Of a stretch of DNA of 64,000 bases, positions 44,426 to 53,031 are shown piece after piece. The notes under the pieces were generated by a model, which did not search any database, was not told the DNA's origin, and saw only the letters and a program-made list of their open reading frames with translations. Each line of letters starts with the position of its first letter. Within the stretch, counting starts at the first letter, position 1. The position numbers and the translations under genes were made by a program. The DNA comes from an uncultured Maribacter sp. (GTDB lineage: Bacteria; Bacteroidota; Bacteroidia; Flavobacteriales; Flavobacteriaceae), in the NCBI GenBank assembly GCA_947504045.1, contig CANNFY010000002.1, positions 248,001-312,000 of the forward strand, given 5' to 3'.

Positions 44426-44848
44426 TTAATCCCAAATATTTGTTGTAGAAACTGCATATTTACCAGCGCCTGTAAAAAACAAGCTTAATCCTCCAAAAGC
44501 ATATAATACTATTAGCTCTATTCCTAAACCACCAGATTTAGTTAGCGCAAACATATTATCAGAATGTGCCATTAATAAAGCAGCTATCATACCAAAGAAA
44601 AACACAACAGAAGCTATTCTTGTTCTAAAACCTATAATTATAAGTATTGGTGCAATTAGCTCTGTAATATACACCCCATATGCCATTATTTCTGGCAAGC
44701 CAAGGCCAGATAGCATATTTTTAATACCATCTAAATGTGATAATTTTGCTACACCATGAAACAACATTAAACCTGCCACAGTTACTCTTAAAAGTAGTAA
44801 ACCTAAATCTTTATTTTTTTTCATTTTATTTGGATTTAATTTATTCAT
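44426..44848 (-). CDS. DoxX-family membrane protein
   Basis: 140 residues, four transmembrane helices. The DoxX signatures include LLLLRVTVAGLMLFHGVAKLSHL (N-terminal), YGVYITELIAPILIIIGFRTR and a GGLSLFFTGAGKY ending. The start overlaps the end of the MacB-like permease gene by 8 bp. Some DoxX proteins act with thiol or sulphur oxidation in the membrane, but a precise role is not readable here. Confidence 0.85.
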   Translation of the reverse strand: MNKLNPNKMKKNKDLGLLLLRVTVAGLMLFHGVAKLSHLDGIKNMLSGLGLPEIMAYGVYITELIAPILIIIGFRTRIASVVFFFGMIAALLMAHSDNMFALTKSGGLGIELIVLYAFGGLSLFFTGAGKYAVSTTNIWD

Positions 44849-46061
44849 AACGTAATGCCGTAATAGGATCTAACGCAGATGCTTTTCTTGCTGGATACCA
44901 TCCAAAAAAGATGCCTGTTATAGCACAAACGGCAAAAGATACTATTATAGAGTAAATAGCAACACTTGTAGGCCAATTTAAGAATTTTTCTATAAAAACA
45001 GTGGCTCCTAAACCTAAGATTACGCCTAACAGCCCTCCTGTTAAACTAATTAATATAGCTTCAATTAAAAATTGCATTAATATATCTGCTCCTTTACCAC
45101 CTACTGCCATACGTAAACCTATTTCTTTGGTACGTTCTTTTACGGAAACATACATAATATTCATAATACCAATACCTCCTATTAATAAAGATATACTTGC
45201 TACTGCTACCAATAATATTGTAAGCATTTCACTTGTAGAACTAAAGGTAGAAATTAATTCTTCCATAGATCGCACACTAAAATCATCCTCTTCTGCTAAG
45301 GATAGTTTGTGTTGGCTTCGTAAAATATCTGTAACTTCAACTACTGCATCTGGAGCATCATCTTCGCTTATTGCAGATGCCATTATTTGATTAAGGTAAT
45401 CTATGGCTAAAATTCTTTTTTGTACTGTAGTATATGGTGCAATAACCACGTCATCTTGATCTTGACCAAAGGTATTTTCACCTTTTTCTTCTAATACTCC
45501 AATAACTTTAAATGGTATGTTATTAAAACGAATCATTTGTCCTACAGGTTCTCTACCATCAGGAAAAACATTATCTACAACGGTTTGGCCAATTAATGCA
45601 ACTTTAGAAGCCGTTTTTACATCATTATCTGTAAACATACTACCACTTTGTAAGTCTACTACTTTAATTTTTAAATAATCAGGATTTACGCCATAAATAG
45701 TACTAGGCCAGTTATTAGATCCATTAATTACCTGTCCACCTCCATTTACCACAGGGGTTATGTAATTAATAAGTTTTGTATTATTTTTTATTTCTTCATA
45801 ATCTTTAAAAACAAGAGTTTGAACATCGCCTCCACTTCCTCTAGCCGGCCCTCTGCTATCTGCTCCTGGTCGTATAGTTATCATATTAGATCCCATACTA
45901 GAAATAGTAGAACGGATACTTTCTTTAGAACCTTCACCAATTGCTAACATAGCAATTACAGACGCTACTCCTATAATAATACCTAACATAGTTAGCAATG
46001 TTCTAGTTTTGTTTAGAATAATTGCTTTAAATGCTATTTTAAATAAATTTAATAGTCTCAT
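44841..46061 (-). CDS. MacB-like ABC transporter permease
   Basis: 406 residues. N-terminal transmembrane helix with NKTRTLLTMLGIIIGVASVIAMLAIGEG, a large periplasmic MacB-PCD domain (about 50-270; SMGSNMITIRPG, IGQTVVDNVFP) and three C-terminal helices (FtsX-type, LLIGGIGIMNIMYVSVKERTKEIGLRMAVGGK). It follows its ATPase by 2 bp. With the MacA-like adaptor and TolC it forms a tripartite export pump acting on periplasmic substrates. Confidence 0.94.
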   Translation of the reverse strand: MRLLNLFKIAFKAIILNKTRTLLTMLGIIIGVASVIAMLAIGEGSKESIRSTISSMGSNMITIRPGADSRGPARGSGGDVQTLVFKDYEEIKNNTKLINYITPVVNGGGQVINGSNNWPSTIYGVNPDYLKIKVVDLQSGSMFTDNDVKTASKVALIGQTVVDNVFPDGREPVGQMIRFNNIPFKVIGVLEEKGENTFGQDQDDVVIAPYTTVQKRILAIDYLNQIMASAISEDDAPDAVVEVTDILRSQHKLSLAEEDDFSVRSMEELISTFSSTSEMLTILLVAVASISLLIGGIGIMNIMYVSVKERTKEIGLRMAVGGKGADILMQFLIEAILISLTGGLLGVILGLGATVFIEKFLNWPTSVAIYSIIVSFAVCAITGIFFGWYPARKASALDPITALRYE

Positions 46062-46063
46062 AA

Positions 46064-46807
46064 TTAATGGTTTTCATTAGGCAATTTGGCTAATTCTACA
46101 GCAGCAGATTGTATATTGTTATTTATGGTATCCTGAATAATATTACCGTCTTTTAATACTACAGTACGACTACTAAAGGTGGCAATATCGGGCTCGTGAG
46201 TTACAAAGGTTATTGTAATACCTTGTTTGTTTAAGTCTTGAAATAAAGACATTATTTCGTAAGAAGTTTTAGTATCTAAATTTCCTGTTGCCTCATCTGC
46301 AAGTATCATAACTGGATTATTAACTAAAGATCTAGCAATTGCTACACGCTGTTGTTGCCCACCAGATAATTGTGCTGGCGTATGATCTAGCCTATCTCCT
46401 AAACCCACCATTTTCAAAGCTTTAATAGCTCTTTTTCTTCGTTCTTCTGTAGAAACTTTGCTATTGTACAAAAGAGGTAGTTCTACATTTTCTATGGCAG
46501 AAGTTCTTGCCAATAAATTATAGGATTGAAAAATAAAGCCAATTTTTTCATTTCGTATAGTTGCTAGTTCATTTCTACTCAAATCTTTAACACTAACATT
46601 ATCAATCTCATAAGTTCCAGATGTAGGTTGATCTAAACACCCTAGTATATTTAACATGGTACTTTTACCCGATCCACTAGATCCCATAATGGTAACAAAC
46701 TCGCCTTCTTTTATAGTAAATGAAATTCCTTTTAAGGCGTGTACTGTTTCGTTACCCATTGTAAACTCTCGTTTTAGGTCTTGTATTTTTATAATTTCCT
46801 TGTTCAT
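46064..46807 (-). CDS. MacB-like ABC transporter ATPase
   Basis: I start at ATG 46807 (MNKEIIKIQDLKREF); a longer frame to 46885 overlaps the adaptor gene and adds 26 residues unrelated to ABC domains. 247 residues. Walker A GSSGSGKSTMLN, Q-loop FIFQSYNLL, signature LSGGQQQRVAIARSL, Walker B MILADEATGNLDT and switch His in ITFVTHEPD are all intact, in contrast to the exporter at 29622. It couples to the permease 2 bp downstream. Confidence 0.95.
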   Translation of the reverse strand: MNKEIIKIQDLKREFTMGNETVHALKGISFTIKEGEFVTIMGSSGSGKSTMLNILGCLDQPTSGTYEIDNVSVKDLSRNELATIRNEKIGFIFQSYNLLARTSAIENVELPLLYNSKVSTEERRKRAIKALKMVGLGDRLDHTPAQLSGGQQQRVAIARSLVNNPVMILADEATGNLDTKTSYEIMSLFQDLNKQGITITFVTHEPDIATFSSRTVVLKDGNIIQDTINNNIQSAAVELAKLPNENH

Positions 46808-46814
46808 GGCTTTT

Positions 46815-48026
46815 TTATTTTTTACTTCCTGGTGGTTTTGGCATAAACGGACTTTCGTTTGAACCTCCAGGACCACCTGGAACACTGGAACCAGATTTGG
46901 ATATTCCTTTTAAACTATACACTAATTTATCTCCAGCAGAAATTCCACTTAATACCTCTACCTGTACCCCATCACTAGCGCCTAATTTTACCTTTTTTGG
47001 GGTTATACTTTTATCTTTATTTAATACCCAAACAGTATTTTCTTTAGCAGATATACTAGGTTCGTTATTAGTTAAATTGTGATGCATATTATACGTAGAT
47101 AAAACTTGCTGTTCAGGAGTAAAGTTTATTGCTTTTGCTTCTGCTGTTAACACATTGTTTAGCTCTAGTGTATAAATAGATATTGTAGCTGTTAAACCTG
47201 GTTTTAACTTTAATTCAGGGTTATCTGCCTTTATTACTACCGTATATGTTACTACGTTAGAAGTTACCGTAGGATCTAAACGTACTTGTGTTACTTGCCC
47301 TTCAAAAGTATCTCCAATATATGCATCTACTGTAAAAGTTACTCGTTGGCCTTCTTTAACATTTCCTATATCAGCTTCATCTACATCTGCCTCTACTTGC
47401 ATTTCTTTTAAATCTTGGGCTATGGTAAATAAAGTTGGTGTACTATAACTTGCTGCAACAGTTTGGCCTTCATCAATATCTCTAGACAATACAACCCCAT
47501 TTATAGGCGAATATATATTAGCATATTCTAAATTTGTTTTAGCCGACTGTAAGTCGGATAAACGTTGTGTTACAGTACCTTTTGCTGTTTCGTAATTATA
47601 AAAAGCATCATCATAATCAGATTTACTAATAACCTGATTATCAAACAATGTTTTTTGCCTTTCAAAAATTGTTTTTGTGTAATTTCTTTGGCTTATAGCA
47701 TTATCATATGAAGCCTGAGCTTGCGTTTTTGCTGCTTTTAAGTTTGTTTTATCTAATTCGGCAATTAATTGCCCTTCTTTAACAATACTATTGTAGTCTA
47801 CATATATTTTTTCTACTACACCAGAAACCTGTGTTCCTACATCTACTTGGGTAATAGGTTCTATAGTACCTGTTGCAGTTACCATAGTAGTAACGTTTCC
47901 TGTTTTAGCAGCTACTATTTTAGGTTCTATAATAATAGCATCATCACCCTTTATAAAACTAAAAGCAGCTATAGCAAGTACAATAAGTACACCACTAGCT
48001 ATTATAATGTTTTTTTTATTTTTCAT
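46815..48026 (-). CDS. MacA/HlyD-type periplasmic adaptor
   Basis: 403 residues; one N-terminal membrane anchor (IIIASGVLIVLAIAAFSFI). The lipoyl halves are GVVEKIYVDYNSIVKEGQLIAEL and YSPINGVVLSRDIDEGQTV around a coiled-coil hairpin. The beta-barrel domain has MQVEADVDEADIGNVKEGQRVTF, and a C-terminal MP domain ends in a Gly/Pro-rich tail (GGPGGSNESPFMPKPPGS). It links the MacB-like ABC pair to TolC. Confidence 0.93.
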   Translation of the reverse strand: MKNKKNIIIASGVLIVLAIAAFSFIKGDDAIIIEPKIVAAKTGNVTTMVTATGTIEPITQVDVGTQVSGVVEKIYVDYNSIVKEGQLIAELDKTNLKAAKTQAQASYDNAISQRNYTKTIFERQKTLFDNQVISKSDYDDAFYNYETAKGTVTQRLSDLQSAKTNLEYANIYSPINGVVLSRDIDEGQTVAASYSTPTLFTIAQDLKEMQVEADVDEADIGNVKEGQRVTFTVDAYIGDTFEGQVTQVRLDPTVTSNVVTYTVVIKADNPELKLKPGLTATISIYTLELNNVLTAEAKAINFTPEQQVLSTYNMHHNLTNNEPSISAKENTVWVLNKDKSITPKKVKLGASDGVQVEVLSGISAGDKLVYSLKGISKSGSSVPGGPGGSNESPFMPKPPGSKK

Positions 48027-48038
48027 GATTATATTGTA

Positions 48039-49370
48039 TTAAAGTTTGATATCGTTTCCTTGATAAAATTGTAGTAATTGATGGTATAAAATATTTAAAT
48101 ATTTAGCCTGTAAATAATTCTGTTGTGCACCGGTATAGGTGTTTTGACTTATTACTAAATCTGTTGTACTTAAATCTCCTAATTCGTATTTTTTTTGGGC
48201 CAATTTATACGATTGTTCCGCCGCTTCTTTTGATGCCTCTGAAGCCAAAACTTGTTCTTGGGCAGAAAGTGCATTTTGGTATGCTGTTTCTACTTTTTTA
48301 AATATTTCTTTTTCTACAGCTTCTTTTTGTAGTTCTGCTTTTTCTATATTTAAAGTTGCTGTTTTTACAGCTGCTTTTGTTGCATTTCTATTAAATATTG
48401 GAACACTTAAAGACACTCCAATTCTTTGATTAAAGTTTACATTAAATTGGTCCGAAAATGTGTTATCATTTACACTAGTATATCCAGAACCAATACTTCC
48501 TGTTAAAGACAATGTTGGTAAATATCCTCCTTTTGCAATATTGTATTCTTTTTTATTTGCTTCTATATTAAGATTGCTTGCTTGTATTTCTGGTAAAAAA
48601 TCTAAAGCATTTTTATACACTGTTGTTTTATTAAGCTCTAAGTTTATTAGGTCTATATTATCATCAATAGTTTCTATTTCTATTGTTTCTAACGGAGGTA
48701 GTTCTAACAACTGCTTAAGCTCTATAATATACTGTTCATATTCATTTTTGGCCGTAATTATATTGTACTTATTTGTTGCTGCTTGGCTTTGTGCTTCGGT
48801 TAAATCGCTCAATGCAATTGTACCAGCAGCTAACCTTGCTTCTGCTCTAAGCACTTCTTTTTCGGAGGCTTTAAAATTGTTTTCGGCAATAGTAATATTT
48901 TCTTTACTATATAAACTTTGTAGATAAACTTCTAAAATGTTTAGAACTATATTATTTTTTTCTACTTCTTCTTGAAAAATACTTTGTTCAAATAATAATT
49001 TATTCTGCTGTATCTGATTGTTTATTTGGTTTCCTTGATACACCGTCATAGAACTACTTAGTGCAAGATTTGTACTATGTATTTGATCCGACACAAAATC
49101 GCTAGTAATAGGATCAATAGTATTACCATTAGAAAAATTCTGTGAAGCGCTACCAAACAAATTAGGTAATCTAGAAGATTTTGCAGTGTTATAATCTACT
49201 TCTGCTATATTTTTGTTTATTACAACATCCTTAACCGTAATATTATTATCTAAGGCATACGCTATACAATCTTCTAAAGACCATATTTTTGAAGATGTAT
49301 TAGATAAAGTTTCTTGCGCTAAACTTAACTGCACATATAAAAAACTTACAAGTAGTACATATAATTTCAT
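48039..49370 (-). CDS. TolC-family outer-membrane efflux protein
   Basis: 443 residues with signal peptide (to LSLAQ). Two OEP repeats carry long helices, each beginning like SLEDCIAYALDNNITVKDV and later QKEAVEKEIFKKVETAYQNALSAQEQVLASE, with the family turn YELGDLSTTDLVISQNTYTGAQQNYLQAKY near the end. Spacing to the adaptor gene is 12 bp. It is the outer-membrane duct for the MacAB-like pump. Confidence 0.93.
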   Translation of the reverse strand: MKLYVLLVSFLYVQLSLAQETLSNTSSKIWSLEDCIAYALDNNITVKDVVINKNIAEVDYNTAKSSRLPNLFGSASQNFSNGNTIDPITSDFVSDQIHSTNLALSSSMTVYQGNQINNQIQQNKLLFEQSIFQEEVEKNNIVLNILEVYLQSLYSKENITIAENNFKASEKEVLRAEARLAAGTIALSDLTEAQSQAATNKYNIITAKNEYEQYIIELKQLLELPPLETIEIETIDDNIDLINLELNKTTVYKNALDFLPEIQASNLNIEANKKEYNIAKGGYLPTLSLTGSIGSGYTSVNDNTFSDQFNVNFNQRIGVSLSVPIFNRNATKAAVKTATLNIEKAELQKEAVEKEIFKKVETAYQNALSAQEQVLASEASKEAAEQSYKLAQKKYELGDLSTTDLVISQNTYTGAQQNYLQAKYLNILYHQLLQFYQGNDIKL

Positions 49371-49512
49371 TTGTAGTTGTTTTAATTAACACTTCAAAAT
49401 TGAAATTATATACCATCTTATTAAAGTAAAATAGACGGATGAAGTTATTTTCTATACAGAAAAGCTTTTTTTATAGATGAGATTTTCGTCAAAATAATAA
49501 AAGAGATACGTA

Positions 49513-50325
49513 TTACTCTACAAGGTTTGCCTTAAACCAAATATTTAAGTTTATTTCTTGTGGCCTTTCTCTTTGTGGTTGCCCTGTTTGAGAACCTCCA
49601 CGGCCACCTTGACCACCGCCTTGACCACCGCCAGGTGGGCCGCCTTGGCCTCCACGACCGCCTCCTCCTCTGCTACCTTGACCACCACCGCCAAAACTAA
49701 CATTAGGAGACTCTTTCTCCTCATTTTCCATCTTAGAAGTTACTACACCTATACTTAATTTGGGTAATTTAGAAGGTATATCTGATATTCTTTTCTTAGG
49801 TATTGCTAGGTTGTATTGTAAAATATTATCCTCAGCATTATAACTATAACTAATTTTAATACCTAAACTATTAATATCTAAATGAAATTCTTCTTCAGAA
49901 TTGGGGGTATTATAATTTGCTTTTCTGGGCATTTGGGTTAATAAAGTAGAAATGTCTGGGCCTTTTCTTTCTCCTTCTTCCCTTTCTCCTCTTTCTTGTT
50001 CTGTATTATTATCTCTGCTTTTTCTTGGAGATTGTCTTTGCATTTGTGTAACCTCTGAAGGATATTGTACAGATATGTTTCTTTTTTTCTTCCCTTTTAC
50101 ATCAAAATACACATAAAAACCACGATGTAACATAGATAACATAGTAGGAACATTGCTAGTGCTAAGCTCTACATAAATATTGTCTTTGTCAGATGTACTG
50201 CTATATGCAATATTATCTTCACTATTTTTTTCCTCTTTTGGTGTTTGAGCATAACAGCTATACAGACCTAAAAATAATATTGTGTATAGTGTAAATGATA
50301 CTTTTTTATAGTTTAATTTCATCAA
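49513..50325 (-). CDS. Secreted protein with charged and glycine-rich segments
   Basis: 270 residues; signal peptide ending YSCYAQ (a Cys is present, but not in a clear lipobox); Met2 at 50322 is an alternative start. The mature protein has a beta-rich part (about 45-100), a highly charged Arg/Glu stretch (about 105-125; NNTEQERGEREEGERK), a second beta-rich part (about 145-200) and a Gly-rich tail region (about 210-250, GGG, GGQGG and GGRGG units), then a hydrophobic end INLNIWFKANLVE. I do not recognise a family. It lies between SCO1 and TolC in the minus-strand series. Confidence 0.8.
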   Translation of the reverse strand: MMKLNYKKVSFTLYTILFLGLYSCYAQTPKEEKNSEDNIAYSSTSDKDNIYVELSTSNVPTMLSMLHRGFYVYFDVKGKKKRNISVQYPSEVTQMQRQSPRKSRDNNTEQERGEREEGERKGPDISTLLTQMPRKANYNTPNSEEEFHLDINSLGIKISYSYNAEDNILQYNLAIPKKRISDIPSKLPKLSIGVVTSKMENEEKESPNVSFGGGGQGSRGGGGRGGQGGPPGGGQGGGQGGRGGSQTGQPQRERPQEINLNIWFKANLVE

Positions 50326-50358
50326 ATTTTATTTTATACTAATGCAAAACAGTTAAAA

Positions 50359-51027
50359 CTAGCCTTCTTTTTTTAATGCTTTTATATCTGTAATTAATTG
50401 TGCTACAGAAGCTCTATTTAAACCGTTATAAATACCTCTAATATGTTTGTTTTTATCTATTAGAAGAAAATTTTCTGTGTGTAAAAAATCATCTATACTT
50501 TTGGTTACACCTAAATCATTTTCTACAAAATAATGGTTTCTGCCTAAGTCATAAATTTGTTCTTTAGAACCTGTAACCAAATGCCATTTATTATTTTCTA
50601 CATTATGGTTGTCTGCATATGTTTTTAATACCGAAACAGAGTCTATAGATGGCGTAACAGAATGAGAAAGTAAAAGAATTTCCGAATCGTTTTTAAATTC
50701 TTCTTGTATTTTAAACATATTATCTGTCATTTTTGGACAAATACCCGGACAGCTAGTAAAAAAGAAATCTGCTATAAAAATTTTATTCGTAAAAGTTTTA
50801 TTGGTTACAGTATTACCTAACTGATTGGTTAGAGAAAATTCTGGAATTTTATGAAACTCTTTTTCTTCTAATGTATTAGGTGTTATCCAATTAGGTGTAA
50901 AAGTAGCATCGTTATAATACGGTAAATAGTTTACTCTACTATTTTCTACAACTTTTATATTTTCTTTTTTAACTTTAGTTGTACAGTTTACAAGTACTAG
51001 CGCTAATAGAATTAAATAATACTTCAT
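50359..51027 (-). CDS. SCO1/SenC-family copper-handling lipoprotein
   Basis: 222 residues; signal ending LVNC (Cys15). Thioredoxin fold with the copper/thiol motif Cys93-x-x-x-Cys97 (TSCPGICPKM) and the third ligand His183 (FLHTENFLLID). SCO proteins deliver copper to the CuA site of cytochrome oxidase or act as thiol reductases. It lies 8 bp after the MORN-repeat gene. The surrounding YHYH, MORN and EF-hand genes are not known oxidase assembly genes, so its client may be different. Confidence 0.92.
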   Translation of the reverse strand: MKYYLILLALVLVNCTTKVKKENIKVVENSRVNYLPYYNDATFTPNWITPNTLEEKEFHKIPEFSLTNQLGNTVTNKTFTNKIFIADFFFTSCPGICPKMTDNMFKIQEEFKNDSEILLLSHSVTPSIDSVSVLKTYADNHNVENNKWHLVTGSKEQIYDLGRNHYFVENDLGVTKSIDDFLHTENFLLIDKNKHIRGIYNGLNRASVAQLITDIKALKKEG

Positions 51028-51035
51028 CTTATTTT

Positions 51036-51656
51036 TTAATTTCTAATTACTACTTCGTTTTCTAATTGGTAACAAGAGTTTGCTCTTCTCATTCCAAAAA
51101 TTCGACCATTTTTAGCTTCATAATTAACATAGAGTTTTCCATTTTGAAGCCATGCCTTTTGTAACCCTTCTTCAAAACCATTTACTAAGTTTCTCTCTTT
51201 TGCTAAAACTCCTGTAGGATACCATCTTTTTTCAACACCATGTTTTTTTCCTTCTTTATAATATATTTCAGAAGCTAAAACTCCATTTTCCCACCAAGAT
51301 TTATAGCTACCTATTAGTTTATTTTTTGTGTAATGGGATTCTAATTTAAGATTCCCGTTTGCAAACCACAATTTGGCAACACCTTCTTTTTTTCCATTAT
51401 AAAAACCTATCTTTTCTTGTATGTTTTGGTCTTTAAAAAAACGTACTGCAAAGCCAGAAAAAGGTTTGTTCTTATAATACCAAACCCCTTTGTTGCCATC
51501 TAAAATTAAACTGTCTTTTTCTACCTCTAAAGGGTTAATTACTACTATTTCTTTTTTATTATTAATTGTAGCAAAATCTTGTTTTGGCACATTTGTTTTT
51601 TTATTACAAGCTGTAAAAACAATTAAAAGGTAAAAAAAGAACAGTCTTACTTTCAT
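51036..51656 (-). CDS. MORN-repeat (YwqK-like) lipoprotein
   Basis: 206 residues; signal ending IVFTAC (Cys17). Five or six MORN_2-type units follow (about 60-190): FYNGKKEGVAKLWFANGNLKLES, YTKNKLIGSYKSWWENGVLASE, YYKEGKKHGVEKRWYPTGVLAKE. Similar proteins are often annotated as YwqK-family antitoxin, but nothing here suggests a toxin; the lipid anchor and neighbours suggest an envelope scaffold. Confidence 0.85.
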   Translation of the reverse strand: MKVRLFFFYLLIVFTACNKKTNVPKQDFATINNKKEIVVINPLEVEKDSLILDGNKGVWYYKNKPFSGFAVRFFKDQNIQEKIGFYNGKKEGVAKLWFANGNLKLESHYTKNKLIGSYKSWWENGVLASEIYYKEGKKHGVEKRWYPTGVLAKERNLVNGFEEGLQKAWLQNGKLYVNYEAKNGRIFGMRRANSCYQLENEVVIRN

Positions 51657-51658
51657 AA

Positions 51659-52441
51659 TTAATATCCTTGGTAAGGGCCTGCAAAAGCAATATAAGACCC
51701 TGTGTTAGAATAAAGCTCATTTATTATATGGTAGTGGTATTCTTCCTCTCCATTAGTATATTGTGTGGTAGTTGTATGCCCACCAGAAGCATCTAAATCT
51801 GTTGGATAATCTCCGGTAGAATTACATTTTCTTCCATATAAAAACACACCATCTAATAAAATACCAACTAAGTTATCATCATCATTAGAAAAAGCTACAG
51901 GTTCTAAATGGTAATGGTATACACCTGGTCCAATATGTGCACCTGTCCAATCTAAACTACCTGCTGCTGCATCTAAAGCACCACCACCTTCTTGATCATT
52001 AAAAATAGAAGCACCACTTACAGCAATACCAATGGTATCAAAATTTGTATTAACAGTACTTCCTGTTAAATTAGGGCTAGCATCCACTGTTATAGTTACA
52101 GCATTATTATTACTAGACATAATACTTGGAGTTAATTGCACATCTGGTTCTTCTCTATACAAATCATTACCTTCTCCCCAATATACAGTTTCGTGATCTG
52201 GTAGACCTGTAGTTTCTATAGTTACTGTAGTTCCATTATCTGATAAATAAATATCTGTAGCATCTTGGTTAAATGCAGCATAAGCAGCATGTAATTCTGT
52301 TACAGCGGTTTCATCACTTGTATCTTCTTGATTATTCTCCTCCGAAGAACTTTCACCATCTGTACTGCAAGCAATAAAACTTACAACTATTAAAAAAAGT
52401 AATCCTCTTTGCAAAAAGTTATTTTTAGTCATGTTTTTCAT
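51659..52441 (-). CDS. YHYH-domain lipoprotein
   Basis: 260 residues; signal ending VSFIAC (Cys25), acidic linker, then the YHYH domain (about 105-260). It contains GIAVSGASIFNDQEGGG, the eponymous VYHYHLEP, GILLDGVFLYGRKC and the second EYHYHI. The clustered His residues suggest metal binding. An in-frame ATG at residue 4 is an alternative start. It is 2 bp from the MORN gene and 14 bp from the EF-hand gene, so all are co-transcribed. The biochemical role of YHYH proteins is not established. Confidence 0.88.
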   Translation of the reverse strand: MKNMTKNNFLQRGLLFLIVVSFIACSTDGESSSEENNQEDTSDETAVTELHAAYAAFNQDATDIYLSDNGTTVTIETTGLPDHETVYWGEGNDLYREEPDVQLTPSIMSSNNNAVTITVDASPNLTGSTVNTNFDTIGIAVSGASIFNDQEGGGALDAAAGSLDWTGAHIGPGVYHYHLEPVAFSNDDDNLVGILLDGVFLYGRKCNSTGDYPTDLDASGGHTTTTQYTNGEEEYHYHIINELYSNTGSYIAFAGPYQGY

Positions 52442-52455
52442 ACTTTATATTTTAA

Positions 52456-52842
52456 TTATTCTTCTTCTCTATGATCCTCTCTATAATCCTCTCTATTCTC
52501 GTCTCTTTCTCCTTCTCTTGGTTTAGGAGCATTTTTAAACTCTTCTTCGGTTATAAATCCATCTTCATTTTTATCTACAGTAGAAAAATCATTTTTTAAT
52601 GGCCCCTTAATTTCTTGTTCGGATAATTTACCATCATTATTAGCATCCATATCTTCTAGTAATTGACTAAAAGACGGTGGTTTTTTAAAATTTTCATTTT
52701 TTGGAGGTCTTTGCATATTTTCTTTTTTGGTTACACCCTCTTTTTTAGCGTCTTTCTTAGGTTTAGAATCTCGGCAAGAAACAATACCTAAAAGCAAAAT
52801 GGCGCTAAAAAATACACCTTTTATAATTTTACCTATTATCAT
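52456..52842 (-). CDS. EF-hand lipoprotein with charged tail
   Basis: 128 residues; signal ending LGIVSC (Cys23), Lys-rich linker, two canonical EF-hand loops DANNDGKLSEQE and DKNEDGFITEEE (about 70-81 and 92-103), and an Arg/Asp/Glu repeat tail (REDYREDHREEE). It binds calcium in the envelope. It heads the minus-strand series that continues with YHYH, MORN, SCO1 and the Gly-rich protein; a LytS kinase gene starts 190 bp away in the opposite direction. Confidence 0.88.
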   Translation of the reverse strand: MIIGKIIKGVFFSAILLLGIVSCRDSKPKKDAKKEGVTKKENMQRPPKNENFKKPPSFSQLLEDMDANNDGKLSEQEIKGPLKNDFSTVDKNEDGFITEEEFKNAPKPREGERDENREDYREDHREEE

Positions 52843-53031
52843 AATATTATCTTTTATTTTATATATACAACTCCAAATTTATAAAAAGGTTAGCCACAAA
52901 TATTTGATATTCAGTAAACCAAGATAGGTTTTCTGTAAAAAGGGTTTTTTACTATTTGAATGCCTATTTTATTGGGTTTTATATCGTCTTATTTTAAATA
53001 TTGCTTGTTATTTTTTTACTTTATTTGTTAT

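Noticed and set aside
46808-46885. N-terminal extension of the MacB ATPase
   Set aside because: It overlaps the adaptor gene in another frame and shows no ABC-domain features.
48460-48927. 155-residue plus-strand frame
   Set aside because: It is antisense to the well-supported TolC gene and has no family pattern or start context.
49558-49758. Thr/Ala-rich plus-strand frame
   Set aside because: It is the antisense of the Gly-rich coding region.
51036-51656. Antitoxin function for the MORN-repeat protein
   Set aside because: Names of this kind exist for YwqK-like proteins, but there is a lipoprotein signal and no toxin-like neighbour.
52960-53031. Upstream ATG for the second LytS kinase
   Set aside because: It adds a Cys/Phe-rich run of 24 residues not seen in this family; the ATG at 53032 gives the usual N-terminus.
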